Assembly: GCA_012032775.1 (NCBI GenBank)
Contig: JAAUQO010000035.1
Span: 1 to 37,380 of the forward strand
Source: Oscillochloris sp.
GTDB lineage: Bacteria > Chloroflexota > Chloroflexia > Chloroflexales > Chloroflexaceae
Direction: 5' to 3'
DNA: 37,380 nucleotides
Numbering within the stretch: position 1 is the first letter of the stretch; every line of letters starts with the position of its first letter. Under the pieces are notes generated by a model. That model was not told the origin of the DNA. It ran no database searches and saw nothing but the letters and a program-made list of their open reading frames with translations. Shown here in pieces: positions 1 to 8,183 of the stretch. The translations under genes and the position numbers were made by a program.

Positions 1-853
1 GGAATGCGCAGCGCCGCTGCGGTTTGGGGCCGAATAATGCGATCGTCGGCGCATTGAAGTAAAAGCTCATTGTCGGCACGCCCAGCCAGCCGGTGCCGAA
101 GGGATTCTGGATCTCGCCGTTCAGCACGCGCACCGCCTCAAGCCCCTGCGAGCCCTCATCCCCGCCGAGCGTCGCCGGGATCGCATCGATCTGCCAACTG
201 CGCAAGCAGAGCGCTGCCAACACGATGACGGCGACCGCCACAGCATAGGCGAACTGCGTGCGATCACGCGGCGCCGTCGGTAAACGCTCGCGGCGTTGCG
301 GGATCACCGCCGCGATCACACATCCAATCGAGGCCAGCCAGGGTGCAAAGACCCAGTTCTTGTTTGAATCGGGTGACGCCAGGCCCGCCAGGCCGATTGT
401 CATGGCGACAAGGGCGGCCAGGAACAGCCCGGCCCGCAGCGAGGTGAGCGGCAGTCTGGTGATCGCATGGCGAGGCTCGGCAGGCGATGCGAGGTGCAAC
501 AGCGGCAGCGACAGGTTACGCAGGGCAGCCGTAAACAACAGCACGGCGACAACCGCAAGCCCGATCGCATTCCAGCGCCACTCGCGCGCATCAAGCAAGA
601 TCGTCTGCACCCATCCGGCCAGGCCAAGCGCCCCAAGCAGGGCCAGACCACGCCACAGCACCGGCGTTACGGTTTCATGGGCCGGTTCCGGCACAGCAGC
701 AAGTGGCGGCGCGGGCAAGGGCTTCACCCGTAAACGGGTCAGTGTACCATCGGGCAGATCCAGGCGATCACGGGGATACAACACCCCAGCGCGATATTCC
801 GCCTCGACCTCACGTTCATCGTCGGGGATGCTTGGATTCGAGCTATTCGACAT
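1..853 (-). CDS. GT39/ArnT-like membrane glycosyltransferase, N-terminal part, frameshifted near window edge
   Basis: Reading leftwards from an ATG at 853, the frame encodes about 275 residues and runs off the window, so the C-terminal part is missing. The protein has an acidic, Pro-rich N-terminus, then several hydrophobic segments. After these comes GGDEGSQGLEAVRVLNGE, a match to the first extracytoplasmic loop of GT-C enzymes of the GT39/ArnT type, whose acidic pair is catalytic. These enzymes move sugars from polyprenyl-phosphate donors outside the membrane. Close to the edge, the expected motif of the next helix (TAAALRI) appears in a different frame. One extra C in the run complementary to 26-29 would join the two frames as FGPQTAAALRI. 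No clear Shine-Dalgarno precedes the ATG, so the start is tentative. It faces the same way as the MFS and lipoprotein genes upstream. Confidence 0.72.
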   Translation of the reverse strand, partial: MSNSSNPSIPDDEREVEAEYRAGVLYPRDRLDLPDGTLTRLRVKPLPAPPLAAVPEPAHETVTPVLWRGLALLGALGLAGWVQTILLDAREWRWNAIGLAVVAVLLFTAALRNLSLPLLHLASPAEPRHAITRLPLTSLRAGLFLAALVAMTIGLAGLASPDSNKNWVFAPWLASIGCVIAAVIPQRRERLPTAPRDRTQFAYAVAVAVIVLAALCLRSWQIDAIPATLGGDEGSQGLEAVRVLNGEIQNPFGTGWLGVPTMSFYFNAPTIALFGPKPQRRCAF

Positions 854-901
854 ACGTGATTGCGTAGGGGTGAAGTATCGGCAGGATCGACGCTTCAGCC
901 A

Positions 902-2431
902 CTACGATGATGCATTTCGGCTATGTAACAACAACGCCACAGCCAGGGCAATAGCGCACGCAACCGCACCGAACAGGAATGTCTCGCCGATTACCTGCGC
1001 GGCGACATTCATCAAAAAACGGGCCGGATCACTGGTCGCCAATGGATCGTCGGCGCCGGCGCGACGCAGCAGATCCTGGCGCTGCACGCCCCAGAGCGTC
1101 AGCACCGCAACACCAACCGTCATGCCGATCAAGCGCAGCGCGATCACCAATGCGCCGGCGCTGCCACGCCGATCATCCCCGGCGCGACCGATCAGGGCCT
1201 CGGCCGCAGGCGCGATCACCAAACCCAGGCCGATCCCGGCCAACACCAGATCGAAGGCCATCGCGCCATAGCCGACATCGGCATCCCAGCGGCTCATCGC
1301 GCCATACCCGATCAACGCAAGCAACAACCCCACCAGGGACGGGAGCCGTTCGCCGCGTTTGCCGGCGATCCAGCCGCCGGGGATCGCCGCCGCCGCCATG
1401 GTCAATGTCAACGCCGAAAGCATCCAGCCGGCATCCCAGGCGGCGGTACGCAGAATATCGGGATCACTCGGGTTAAAGAGCGCCAGCCGCGTGTTGATGA
1501 ACAATGGCACATTTGTGATCGCCAGGGCCAATGCGAAGCCAACCAGGAAATTGACCGCACATGCGGCTTTGGCCGCCGCCGGCGCAACCAGGCCCAGATC
1601 GAGCAGCGGATCGGGGGCGCGCCGCTCCCACCAGAGAAATGCGCCGAACAACGCTAATGCCAGCACCACCAGCGGCAACGCATACGGCGGCGGGCCGGGG
1701 CGCTCGCCGTAGAAATCCGTCGCGCCCAACTCGGCGCCGGCAGCCAGGCCGATGTTCAAGGCGATCAGACTGGCGCAGATCAAAAGTGTGCCGAGCCAAT
1801 CAAAACGTCCGCCCGCCCGCGGTTGCGGCACATCGCGCAGGGCGTACCAGGTAAGCGCCAGCGCCACCAGGCCCAGCGGCACATTCACCCAGAACAGCAG
1901 ACGCCAATCATCGAAGGCGCGCATCAGAATACCGCCGTACAGATGCCCGACCATCCAACCGGCTGTATCCACGGCGCCGATCACCCCCAGGGCCGCCGCG
2001 CGACTCACCTGCGGGAAAATATCACCCACCAGCGCCATACTCACCGGCACCATCGCACCTGCGCCCAGGGCCTGTACCACCCGGCCGAAGATCAGCAGAT
2101 CGAGCGAAGGCGCGGCCGCCACCTGCACCGATCCGATCAGAAAAACGACCAGCGCAGCCATATATACCGCCCGCCGGCCCAGCAAATCCGACAACCGCCC
2201 CATAAACGTCATGCTGATCGTATACGCCAACAGGTAGCCGCTTACCGCCCAGGCGGCCCGATGAAGCTCGGTGTCGATCGAGACCTGCAGATCGAGCATG
2301 ACCTTCGGCAGCACCGCGCTCACCACTGTCAGATCGACAGCACCGAGAAAGATCGCCGCACAGACAAGTGCCAGGGTCAGACGCGGATCAACCGATGGCC
2401 GGTGAGTCAGAGCAGATGAGGAAGTGTGCAT
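902..2431 (-). CDS. MFS (DHA2, 14-TM) transporter, LprG-partnered lipid exporter of the Rv1410c/P55 type
   Basis: This 509-residue polytopic protein opens with a short polar tail and then TM1 containing LGAVDLTVV, with an acidic residue at about 33. Motif A is GRLSDLLGRR, and the helix pattern is that of 14-segment DHA2 pumps. Compared from memory with Mycobacterium tuberculosis Rv1410c (P55, 518 residues), several blocks line up: LHRAAWAVSGYLLAY with LHRITWIVTMYLLGY, LVLAGIGLGLVIAPAAEA with LVVAGLGLGLVIGP, and the RLIGMTVGV and GETFLFGAVAC helices near the end. The TM1 Asp and the Arg of the RxxGM motif are both kept. P55 extracts triacylglycerides and other lipids from the inner membrane and works with lipoprotein LprG, whose homologue is encoded just upstream here. 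The ATG at 2431 was chosen because longer versions would begin inside the hairpin at 2441-2486. No strong Shine-Dalgarno is visible. Confidence 0.85.
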   Translation of the reverse strand: MHTSSSALTHRPSVDPRLTLALVCAAIFLGAVDLTVVSAVLPKVMLDLQVSIDTELHRAAWAVSGYLLAYTISMTFMGRLSDLLGRRAVYMAALVVFLIGSVQVAAAPSLDLLIFGRVVQALGAGAMVPVSMALVGDIFPQVSRAAALGVIGAVDTAGWMVGHLYGGILMRAFDDWRLLFWVNVPLGLVALALTWYALRDVPQPRAGGRFDWLGTLLICASLIALNIGLAAGAELGATDFYGERPGPPPYALPLVVLALALFGAFLWWERRAPDPLLDLGLVAPAAAKAACAVNFLVGFALALAITNVPLFINTRLALFNPSDPDILRTAAWDAGWMLSALTLTMAAAAIPGGWIAGKRGERLPSLVGLLLALIGYGAMSRWDADVGYGAMAFDLVLAGIGLGLVIAPAAEALIGRAGDDRRGSAGALVIALRLIGMTVGVAVLTLWGVQRQDLLRRAGADDPLATSDPARFLMNVAAQVIGETFLFGAVACAIALAVALLLHSRNASS

Positions 2432-2440
2432 AGTGAGTGA

Positions 2441-2486
2441 TTTTTTGGGTCGGCCTGACAGTTTCGCCGTCAAGCCGACCCAAAAA
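2441..2486 (-). terminator. Hairpin between the LprG-like and P55-like genes
   Basis: Perfect 8-bp arms GGGTCGGC (2447-2454) and GCCGACCC (2474-2481) are extended inward by TGAC/GTCA. A run of T lies on the left (2441-2446) and a run of A on the right, so the structure is terminator-like on either strand. On the minus strand it starts three bases after the lipoprotein stop codon and ends just before the transporter ATG. It could lower read-through and set lipoprotein/transporter stoichiometry, or it could end the upstream transcript. Confidence 0.7.
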
Positions 2487-2488
2487 GA

Positions 2489-3208
2489 TTAACACGTTAC
2501 CGGCTCGCGCACATCAATTGTTTTCCCGTAATCACTGAATGTAATCGTCCAGGTAGTCGGATTGGCCGGATCGCTGGACGTATCCAACAGTACCAGCCGC
2601 GTGGCGCGCATTGTCTCCATATCGGCCCAAAGTTCAGCCGTCACCGGGCCGGAGCCAAGCAGGCCCATACTGATCGCCTGCAACGGCTCGGCGGGCAATG
2701 TCCCGCGCAGATGATACTGCGAACGACCATCAATTGTGTCGCTTTCCAGGCGCTCAATATCGCTGAACTCATCTTGCAGCAGCGCCTCGACGCCGTTTTC
2801 CGGATCGAATAAGACGACCGGATCAAAGGCCATACCCGGCTCAAGACACTGCCACTGGCGGGTAATCGGATTGGTGATAAACTGCCGGCCCGCCAACGAA
2901 ATCGTACGAATTTCGGCAACTGCGCCGCCAAGTGTCACATTCAAAATCGCCAGCACTGCATCGGGACGCCGCAGATCGCCTTCGACCGAATTCAACACCG
3001 TTAAGCCGCTCTGATCGGCGAACACCGGCGCACCACTCAGCGTAATCTCGAAATGAACACTTTCACTGGCCTGGGTCGCCTGACCGATCGCGGCAGCAAT
3101 CTCGGCAGGCGTCGGGGTCGGCGTCGGGGTTGGACCGGCGGCCCGGCCGCCGCACGCACTGAGCACGAACGTGGCCAGCAACACCAGCACATAAACAGTA
3201 CGAAGCAC
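2489..3208 (-). CDS. lprG: LppX/LprAFG-family lipoprotein, LprG-like
   Basis: This 239-residue lipoprotein has a signal peptide with lipobox LSAC (Cys at residue 19), followed by a Pro-Thr spacer typical of surface lipoproteins. The body matches the LppX_LprAFG family. Compared from memory with mycobacterial LprG (236 residues), the shared features are an initial SVHFEITLSG strand, the EGDLRRPDA and TLGG segments, VVLFDPENGVEALL (LprG: VLNPDTGLANVL) and DTIDGRSQYHLRG (LprG: DTINGQNTIRISG). LprG binds triacylated lipids in a large hydrophobic cavity and hands them on outside the membrane. The start is GTG at 3208, because GAGG lies five bases upstream. A TTG at 3238 would add ten residues and spoil the signal peptide. 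It is 57 bp upstream of the P55-like transporter, in the same arrangement as lprG-Rv1410c. Confidence 0.82.
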   Translation of the reverse strand: MLRTVYVLVLLATFVLSACGGRAAGPTPTPTPTPAEIAAAIGQATQASESVHFEITLSGAPVFADQSGLTVLNSVEGDLRRPDAVLAILNVTLGGAVAEIRTISLAGRQFITNPITRQWQCLEPGMAFDPVVLFDPENGVEALLQDEFSDIERLESDTIDGRSQYHLRGTLPAEPLQAISMGLLGSGPVTAELWADMETMRATRLVLLDTSSDPANPTTWTITFSDYGKTIDVREPVTC

Positions 3209-3294
3209 AGCTTCCTCACAGCAAAACGACTTCCGCAATCAGATAACTTCGCGGAGGATACCACGTACCGGCAACCGTGCGCAACTTTCCGGAT

Positions 3295-3324
3295 TTGCAG
3301 GTGTCGCCGGGCATATGGTAGAGT
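3295..3324 (+). promoter_or_regulatory. Candidate sigma-70 promoter of the DtxR-family gene
   Basis: TTGCAG at 3295-3300 and TAGAGT at 3319-3324 are separated by 18 bp, 35 bp upstream of the regulator's start codon. The match to consensus is moderate. The divergent lipoprotein gene begins at 3208 on the other strand, so this 150-bp region probably serves both genes. Confidence 0.4.
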
Positions 3325-3358
3325 TGAGCCGACGGCAGGGAATGGGAGGAGTAACGTG

Positions 3359-4048
3359 ATGAACCCCAGCGAGGAGCAGAACCCGAACCGGGTAACACCG
3401 GCGATCGAAGATTACTTGAAAGCGATCTATACGCTTCAGCAGCAGGGTGGCGTCGTCACAACCTCGATGCTTGGTGAGCAACGTGGTTCCAAACCCGGCT
3501 CCGTCACGGGGATGATCAAGAAACTCGCCGAGATGCATCTCGTCGAACATACACCATACCAGGGCGTGATTCTCACCGCTGCCGGCGAACGAATCGCGCT
3601 TGAGGTGATCCGCCACCATCGCTTGATCGAACTATTTCTGGTCGAAGCGCTCGGCTATAGTTGGGATGAGGTGCATGACGAAGCCGAGCGGCTCGAACAT
3701 GTGATCAGCGAGAAGTTGGAAGCCCGGATCGCCGCTCGTCTCGGCGACCCCAATGTCGATCCGCACGGCGACCCGATCCCGACGCTGGAAGGTGTGATCC
3801 CGATTGGTTCTGATTTACGCCTGGCCGATCTCGCGATCGCCGATCGGGCACGGGTACTGCGCGTGCGCGATCAAGGCGCCGACCGGCTGCGCTACCTGGC
3901 CGGGATCGGCCTGATCCCCGGCGCGGCCCTCGAAATCACCGACAGCGCCCCTTTCGACGGCCCGGTCTCGGTGCGTGTCGAGGGCAATTTGCACGCACTC
4001 GATCGACGCATGGCCCGCACCATCGAGGTTGAGCGTATCGACGGCTGA
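3359..4048 (+). CDS. DtxR/MntR-family metal-dependent transcriptional regulator
   Basis: This 229-residue repressor has a winged helix (about residues 10-70: EDYLKAIYTL, KPGSVTGMIKKL), the metal-binding dimerisation region and a C-terminal FeoA/SH3-like domain (RYLAGIGLIPGAALEI). The helix VHDEAERLEHVIS aligns with DtxR VHDEACRWEHVMS. DtxR's metal-binding Cys102 is replaced by Glu, and Asp stands where DtxR has Met10. Both changes resemble the hard-ligand sites of MntR, but MntR's Glu11 is Lys here, so Fe(II) or Mn(II) sensing cannot be separated by eye. The ATG at 3359 follows GGGAGGA by eight bases; a GTG directly before it is also possible. It is divergent from the lprG-like gene and may share control of that promoter region. 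Confidence 0.88.
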   Translation: MNPSEEQNPNRVTPAIEDYLKAIYTLQQQGGVVTTSMLGEQRGSKPGSVTGMIKKLAEMHLVEHTPYQGVILTAAGERIALEVIRHHRLIELFLVEALGYSWDEVHDEAERLEHVISEKLEARIAARLGDPNVDPHGDPIPTLEGVIPIGSDLRLADLAIADRARVLRVRDQGADRLRYLAGIGLIPGAALEITDSAPFDGPVSVRVEGNLHALDRRMARTIEVERIDG

Positions 4049-4056
4049 TCAGCGGT

Positions 4057-4191
4057 TCACGGCGCATCATCGAACATGATCAGCGCCACTTCGGGCGCAA
4101 TCTCGTGCAGTGGCGTAGTCTCCAGATTGCTCAACACAACCACACTTGCATCACGCGATGATACTACCGGGCGCAAGCCGCCCGGCGGCAT
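4057..4191 (-). pseudogene. C-terminal remnant of a beta-lactamase-family serine hydrolase
   Basis: On the minus strand, 44 codons read VVVLSNLETTPLHEIAPEVA and end at a TGA. This looks like the last beta-strand and helix of serine hydrolases of the beta-lactamase/esterase family, which commonly end with a VVVLSN-type strand. The catalytic SxxK and YxN regions are absent, and the 2H phosphoesterase gene begins directly upstream. I read it as a decayed gene tail. It could instead be a short ORF that matches by chance. Confidence 0.4.
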
Positions 4192-4201
4192 TCAGTATGC
4201 T

Positions 4202-4738
4202 TTATGAATCCGGCTGCACAAGCGTGTAGCGCGCACGCTCGACCGCATGGTTCTCGCGCAGTTCAAAAAGCGCCAGTGACGTGATAGTGCCGCGTAAGGC
4301 GCTCCGCCCGCTATGTACTGCGGCAAATGCTTGCGCCAATTGTTCCGGGTTCAGATCGAAGCCAAGTGTACAATGAGGCACCCAGGTTCCCGGCACAAAA
4401 TGCTCCCAGAGTTGGGCCTGGCGCTGCACCGCAAGGTTCAGCAGTTCTGTTTGAAGTTGCGCCAGCCCAAGCGTGACCGATGGGGCCAGGTAGAGCACGC
4501 CGGCAGCGAAGAATGCGGCCGGCGCCGCCAGCCTAACCGGGAACGCCGCCGTTTGCAACGCCAATTGGGCGACGGCCGCATCCCATTCTGCGTCAAGCGC
4601 ATCACCACCAAGCAAGGTAATATGCGGCGGAATACTCAGTTCGGCCGCGTGACCGCTCACCGAGGCGACCAGTTGTTGCAGATCGCGCACCGCTCCCTCA
4701 AGCTCCGGATCGAAACGACACACCACGCCACCACGCAT
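4202..4738 (-). CDS. 2H phosphoesterase / 2'-5' RNA ligase-like protein
   Basis: The protein has 178 residues with the two HxT motifs that define the 2H superfamily: PPHITLL (His39, Thr41) and VPHCTLGF (His122, Thr124). The family folds as two lobes, each giving one HxT to the active site. Members act on 2',3'-cyclic phosphates, 2'-5' linkages or cyclic nucleotides, and the substrate cannot be told from sequence. The ATG at 4738 was chosen because CCAGGAGC lies six bases upstream. A longer frame opens further upstream but has a non-family N-terminus. It lies downstream of the amidohydrolase on the same strand with an 87-bp gap, so the two may be co-transcribed. Confidence 0.83.
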   Translation of the reverse strand: MRGGVVCRFDPELEGAVRDLQQLVASVSGHAAELSIPPHITLLGGDALDAEWDAAVAQLALQTAAFPVRLAAPAAFFAAGVLYLAPSVTLGLAQLQTELLNLAVQRQAQLWEHFVPGTWVPHCTLGFDLNPEQLAQAFAAVHSGRSALRGTITSLALFELRENHAVERARYTLVQPDS

Positions 4739-4825
4739 AAGTTTGCTCCTGGCGCACATGCAAAATCCGACATTTGTTCCAATGCAAACATTGCCACACC
4801 CCGCCCCATACCTTGCGCCCACCCC

Positions 4826-6466
4826 TTACGCCTTCTGATACGCCACTTTGCCGCCGACAACAGTTATGTCAACTTCAATCGCACGGATCGCGTCTTCGGG
4901 GCAGGTAAAATAATCGCGGTCGAGGACGGCGAGATCGGCCAGGAAGCCGGGTGCAAGCGGGCCTTTGAACTGCTCCTCGCGGGTGAGCCATGCGCCGGCG
5001 ACGGTGTACGCATACAACGCCTCTTCCCGGCTGATCGCCTCGTGGGGAGCAATCAATGTTCCCTGCCAGGTTTTGCGCGTCACCAGGCTATACAGGCCCA
5101 CGAACGGATTGTAGTGGGCAGTGCTGGGAATGTCACTCGTGGCGACAACCCGAATCCCGCGATCAAGATAGGTACGGGCCGGCTTATAGCGATGGGCCAG
5201 TTCCGACCCGACATCACGGAACAGGTCGTCGCCCTCGTAGTAGATGAAGGTCGGCTGGATCACCACGGCGAGATTGTGGCGCGCCATGTGCAGCAGGCTC
5301 GCTTCACTGGCGAAGTAACCATGGATCAGGTTGTGACGGTGATCGCGAGGCGGGGCGGAATCAAGCACATCGGCGAAAGCCAGGGCCGCCTCGTGATGTG
5401 CTCGATCGCCGATCGCATGGATGCCGATGTCCCAGCCCAGTTCGTGGCCGCGCGCAAAGAATTCGCGCAGATCTTCCGGATCGAGCCGGTTGAAATCGTG
5501 AACTTTGTCTTCGCCCAGAAACGGCTGGAACATCCAGGCCGTACGCGAGGTGGTGCCGCCGTCGATCGCCATCTTTAATGCGCCAAGGCGCAGCCATTCG
5601 TCACCCAGGCCACTGAATACGCCCAATTCGGCCGCTCGTGCGTCGAGTTGTTCGCGGGCCTCATCTTCGCGAAAACCATGCCACGAGGGCAGCAGATTCA
5701 CCCTCACTCGCAGCATCCCCTGGTTGCGCGCCCGCAGATACGCCCGCATCTCACCGGGATACAGGCCGGGATCGAGGATGCTGGTGATGCCGACCGCCAG
5801 ATAGGCTTTGCCGGCTGCGTCCAGGGCCGCGATCAACTCGGATTCGCTCGGCTCCGGCAACAGTTGCCGGCAGAAAAGTTTGGCGGCGGCGCGCAAAATG
5901 CCGTTCGGTTCGCCTGACTCATCGCGCTCGATCCGTCCGCCCTGCGGATCGGGCGTGTGGCGACCCACACCGGCCAACTCCAGCGCCTGCGAGTTCACCA
6001 GGTCCATATTGAAGAAGCGCTTCAGCAACACCGGATGTGCGCTGGTGGCCGCATCGAGATCCTGGCGGGTGGGCAGGCGGCCCTCGGCAAACAACGATTC
6101 ATTCCAGCCCTCGCCGACGATCCAGGTGCCGGGCGGCGTCTGTGCGGCGGCTTCGCGCACCAGTGCAACCATCTCGGCGATCGAGCGGCAATTCTCAACC
6201 TGAAGTTTGCCCAGCTTCAAGCCCAACTCAAGCATGTGGTTGTGGGCGTCGTTCAGGCCGGGAATAACGGTTCGGCCGGCGAGATCGATCTGCTCGGTCT
6301 GTGATCCGGCCAGCACCCGCACCTGCGAGTCGTCGCCCAACGCGGTAATCCGGCCGTCTTTGCAGGCAATTGCCGAACAGCGCGGCAACTCCGGCCAGAG
6401 CGTGTGGATCGAGCCGTTGAACAGAATCAAGTCCGGGGCGGGATCGCGCGCGATCAATGTAGCCAT
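4826..6466 (-). CDS. Amidohydrolase of the YtcJ-like metal-dependent family
   Basis: The 546-residue protein has the amidohydrolase TIM-barrel layout. A short beta-sandwich N-terminus (ADLILFNGSIHTL type) is followed by the metal-binding HxH in GLNDAHNHMLELG, GEGWNE, LKMAIDGG, the later barrel His in IGIHAIGDRAHHEA, and a sandwich strand at the end (LADLAVLDRDYF, VVGGKVAYQ). This pattern is that of the YtcJ/exoenzyme-regulatory-like subfamily, whose members hydrolyse amide or related bonds. The real substrate is usually unknown. No signal peptide is present, so it is probably cytoplasmic. The ATG at 6466 follows GGAGG with five bases between. It is divergent from xth. Confidence 0.85.
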   Translation of the reverse strand: MATLIARDPAPDLILFNGSIHTLWPELPRCSAIACKDGRITALGDDSQVRVLAGSQTEQIDLAGRTVIPGLNDAHNHMLELGLKLGKLQVENCRSIAEMVALVREAAAQTPPGTWIVGEGWNESLFAEGRLPTRQDLDAATSAHPVLLKRFFNMDLVNSQALELAGVGRHTPDPQGGRIERDESGEPNGILRAAAKLFCRQLLPEPSESELIAALDAAGKAYLAVGITSILDPGLYPGEMRAYLRARNQGMLRVRVNLLPSWHGFREDEAREQLDARAAELGVFSGLGDEWLRLGALKMAIDGGTTSRTAWMFQPFLGEDKVHDFNRLDPEDLREFFARGHELGWDIGIHAIGDRAHHEAALAFADVLDSAPPRDHRHNLIHGYFASEASLLHMARHNLAVVIQPTFIYYEGDDLFRDVGSELAHRYKPARTYLDRGIRVVATSDIPSTAHYNPFVGLYSLVTRKTWQGTLIAPHEAISREEALYAYTVAGAWLTREEQFKGPLAPGFLADLAVLDRDYFTCPEDAIRAIEVDITVVGGKVAYQKA

Positions 6467-6617
6467 ACAAACCTCCAGCGAAAGCAGCATGCAGAAGGCA
6501 GAATACGGGCATATCTCAACCAGATAGGTATGTTTTGCCGCGCTGCCGTAGGTGAACTGCCGTTACAATAGGATACAGGAATACGGGTACAGGTAGATGT
6601 GGAGGAGCCGCACGGCA

Positions 6618-7394
6618 ATGGTACGCATTATCTCGTGGAACGTCAACGGGATTCGCGCTGCGGCGCGCAAGGGGTTCGGCGACTGGCTGGCAAACTGCAA
6701 CGCCGATATGGTCTGTGTCCAGGAGACAAAGGCCCGCCCCGAACAACTCAGCGCCGAACTCCTCACGCCGCCGGGCTACAGCAGCGCCTGGTGCAGTGCG
6801 GAGAAAGCCGGCTATAGCGGCGTGGCGACCTTCAGCCGGCGGGAGCCGAGCGTAATCCGGCGCGGCATCGGCGACCCACGTTTCGACAGCGAGGGCCGGG
6901 TGCTGATCAGTGAATATAGCGATTTTACGCTCTACAACGTCTACTTCCCGAGCGGCAATCGCGGCCCCGAACGCGTCGCCTATAAACTCGATTTTTACCA
7001 ACAATTTCTGGCAACCGTCGCAAGCGAACTGGCTGCCGGGCGCAGTCTGGTCGTGGTCGGCGATGTGAACACCGCCTACGCAGCGATCGATCTGGCCCGC
7101 CCCCGCGAGAACGTCCGTACTTCCGGCTTTATGCCCGAAGAACGAGCGGCACTCGGACAGTTCTGGGCGGCCGGCCTGGTAGACACATTCCGCGACCGGC
7201 ACCCGGAGCGGGTCGCGTATTCGTGGTGGAGCATGCGTACCGGCGGGCAAACCCGGATCGGTAACACCGGCTGGCGGCTGGATTATGTGCTGGTTTCCAG
7301 CGATCTCCGCAGCAAGATCCTCAGTGCCGAGATCCACCCCGAGGTACTGGGGTCGGACCACTGCCCGGTAAGCGTGACCCTGGATGTACTGTAA
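6618..7394 (+). CDS. xth: Exodeoxyribonuclease III (AP endonuclease)
   Basis: This 258-residue member of the endonuclease/exonuclease/phosphatase family shows all ExoIII landmarks in order: SWNVNGIRAA, QETKA, NVYFPSG, GDVNTAY, SWWSMR, LDYVLVS and GSDHCPVS. It cuts DNA 5' to abasic sites and removes 3' blocking groups during base-excision repair. The metal-site motif reads GDVN where GDFN is commoner, a mild variation. The start is the ATG at 6618, so the protein begins MVRIISWNVNG as usual for the family, with GGAGGAG about ten bases upstream. An in-frame ATG at 6597 would add seven unmatched residues. Confidence 0.93.
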   Translation: MVRIISWNVNGIRAAARKGFGDWLANCNADMVCVQETKARPEQLSAELLTPPGYSSAWCSAEKAGYSGVATFSRREPSVIRRGIGDPRFDSEGRVLISEYSDFTLYNVYFPSGNRGPERVAYKLDFYQQFLATVASELAAGRSLVVVGDVNTAYAAIDLARPRENVRTSGFMPEERAALGQFWAAGLVDTFRDRHPERVAYSWWSMRTGGQTRIGNTGWRLDYVLVSSDLRSKILSAEIHPEVLGSDHCPVSVTLDVL

Positions 7395-7508
7395 GGGCGA
7401 AGGCTTATGTGCAGCGCAATCCTCCGCCCGTACATACCCTTTACCGTATGGATCCCCGCCCGAATGTGCTATGATAAGCGAAAGCATCTGAATGCAGAGG
7501 AGCGCGCG

Positions 7509-8183
7509 ATGAGCGATACACACAACCGTGCGCGACGCGGCGCAACAGCCCGATTGTCGGAGGACGAAGGTGGTCCGCGACAGGCAGTGCGTAAGCCGGA
7601 GCGCCTGGACGCCGATAGTGAAAATTGGAGCGACCAGCAAACCGTGAACCCCGGCTGGCGCAGTGATCGTAGCAGCACCAGGCCGATGCGGCGCTCGCGC
7701 TCGGGGTTGCCGTCTTCGCCACAAGAATTTCAGCTCTGGTTGCAGGCGGGCGGCTGGCGCTATATCGCCGGGATTGCATTATTGCTGGTGGTGCTGCTGA
7801 TCGCCTTGCTTGCCTTCGGGCGCAATGATCAGCGCGATGTCGGGCTTGGCTTGAATCAGGATCCTGAACCGATTGCGACCACACTTCCCGAAAGCGGAGC
7901 CGGCGCTGACGTGGGCGCGCAGCCGATTCCTGCCCCCGAACCAACTGCTGTACCACAGGCGACCGTGCAGAATTTCATCGTCACCGGCACCGGCGATCTG
8001 GGGTTGTTCTTGCGCCCGGCACCAAACACCGACAACGAGCCGCTGGCAACCCTGGCGGACGGCACACAGGTAGAGCAAATCGGCCCCGATACGCCCGGCA
8101 GCAACTATGTTTGGCGCCAGATTCGTACTCCCGATGGGCTTGAGGGCTGGGTGGCGATCGAATTCCTGCAACCAGTGCCGTAG
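7509..8183 (+). CDS. Membrane-anchored protein with extracytoplasmic SH3 domain
   Basis: This 224-residue protein has a basic, polar cytoplasmic N-terminus of about 85 residues, one transmembrane helix (YIAGIALLLVVLLIALLAF) and a Pro-rich linker. It ends in a bacterial SH3-like domain of about 70 residues (GLFLRPAPNTDNEPLATL, then WRQIRTPDGLEGWVAIEFL). Such domains often bind peptidoglycan or act as protein-interaction modules at the cell surface. The ATG at 7509 sits six bases after AGAGGAG, which decides the start. It lies 114 bp after xth on the same strand, but no functional tie is evident. Confidence 0.82.
   Translation: MSDTHNRARRGATARLSEDEGGPRQAVRKPERLDADSENWSDQQTVNPGWRSDRSSTRPMRRSRSGLPSSPQEFQLWLQAGGWRYIAGIALLLVVLLIALLAFGRNDQRDVGLGLNQDPEPIATTLPESGAGADVGAQPIPAPEPTAVPQATVQNFIVTGTGDLGLFLRPAPNTDNEPLATLADGTQVEQIGPDTPGSNYVWRQIRTPDGLEGWVAIEFLQPVP

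Noticed and set aside
3053..3358. Upstream in-frame extension of the DtxR-family gene
   Set aside because: It overlaps the lipoprotein gene, and a strong GGGAGGA just before 3356-3359 marks the real start.
4313..5578. Plus-strand open frame of about 420 codons across the 2H and amidohydrolase genes
   Set aside because: It spans two well-supported minus-strand genes and their gap, with no motifs of its own.
6516..7724. Long minus-strand open frame of about 400 codons across exonuclease III
   Set aside because: It lies opposite a gene with every ExoIII motif, shows no family features and is explained by high GC and codon bias.
7509..8183. SH3 protein as a cell-wall hydrolase
   Set aside because: There is no NlpC/P60, amidase or lysozyme domain, only a membrane anchor, linker and SH3 domain.
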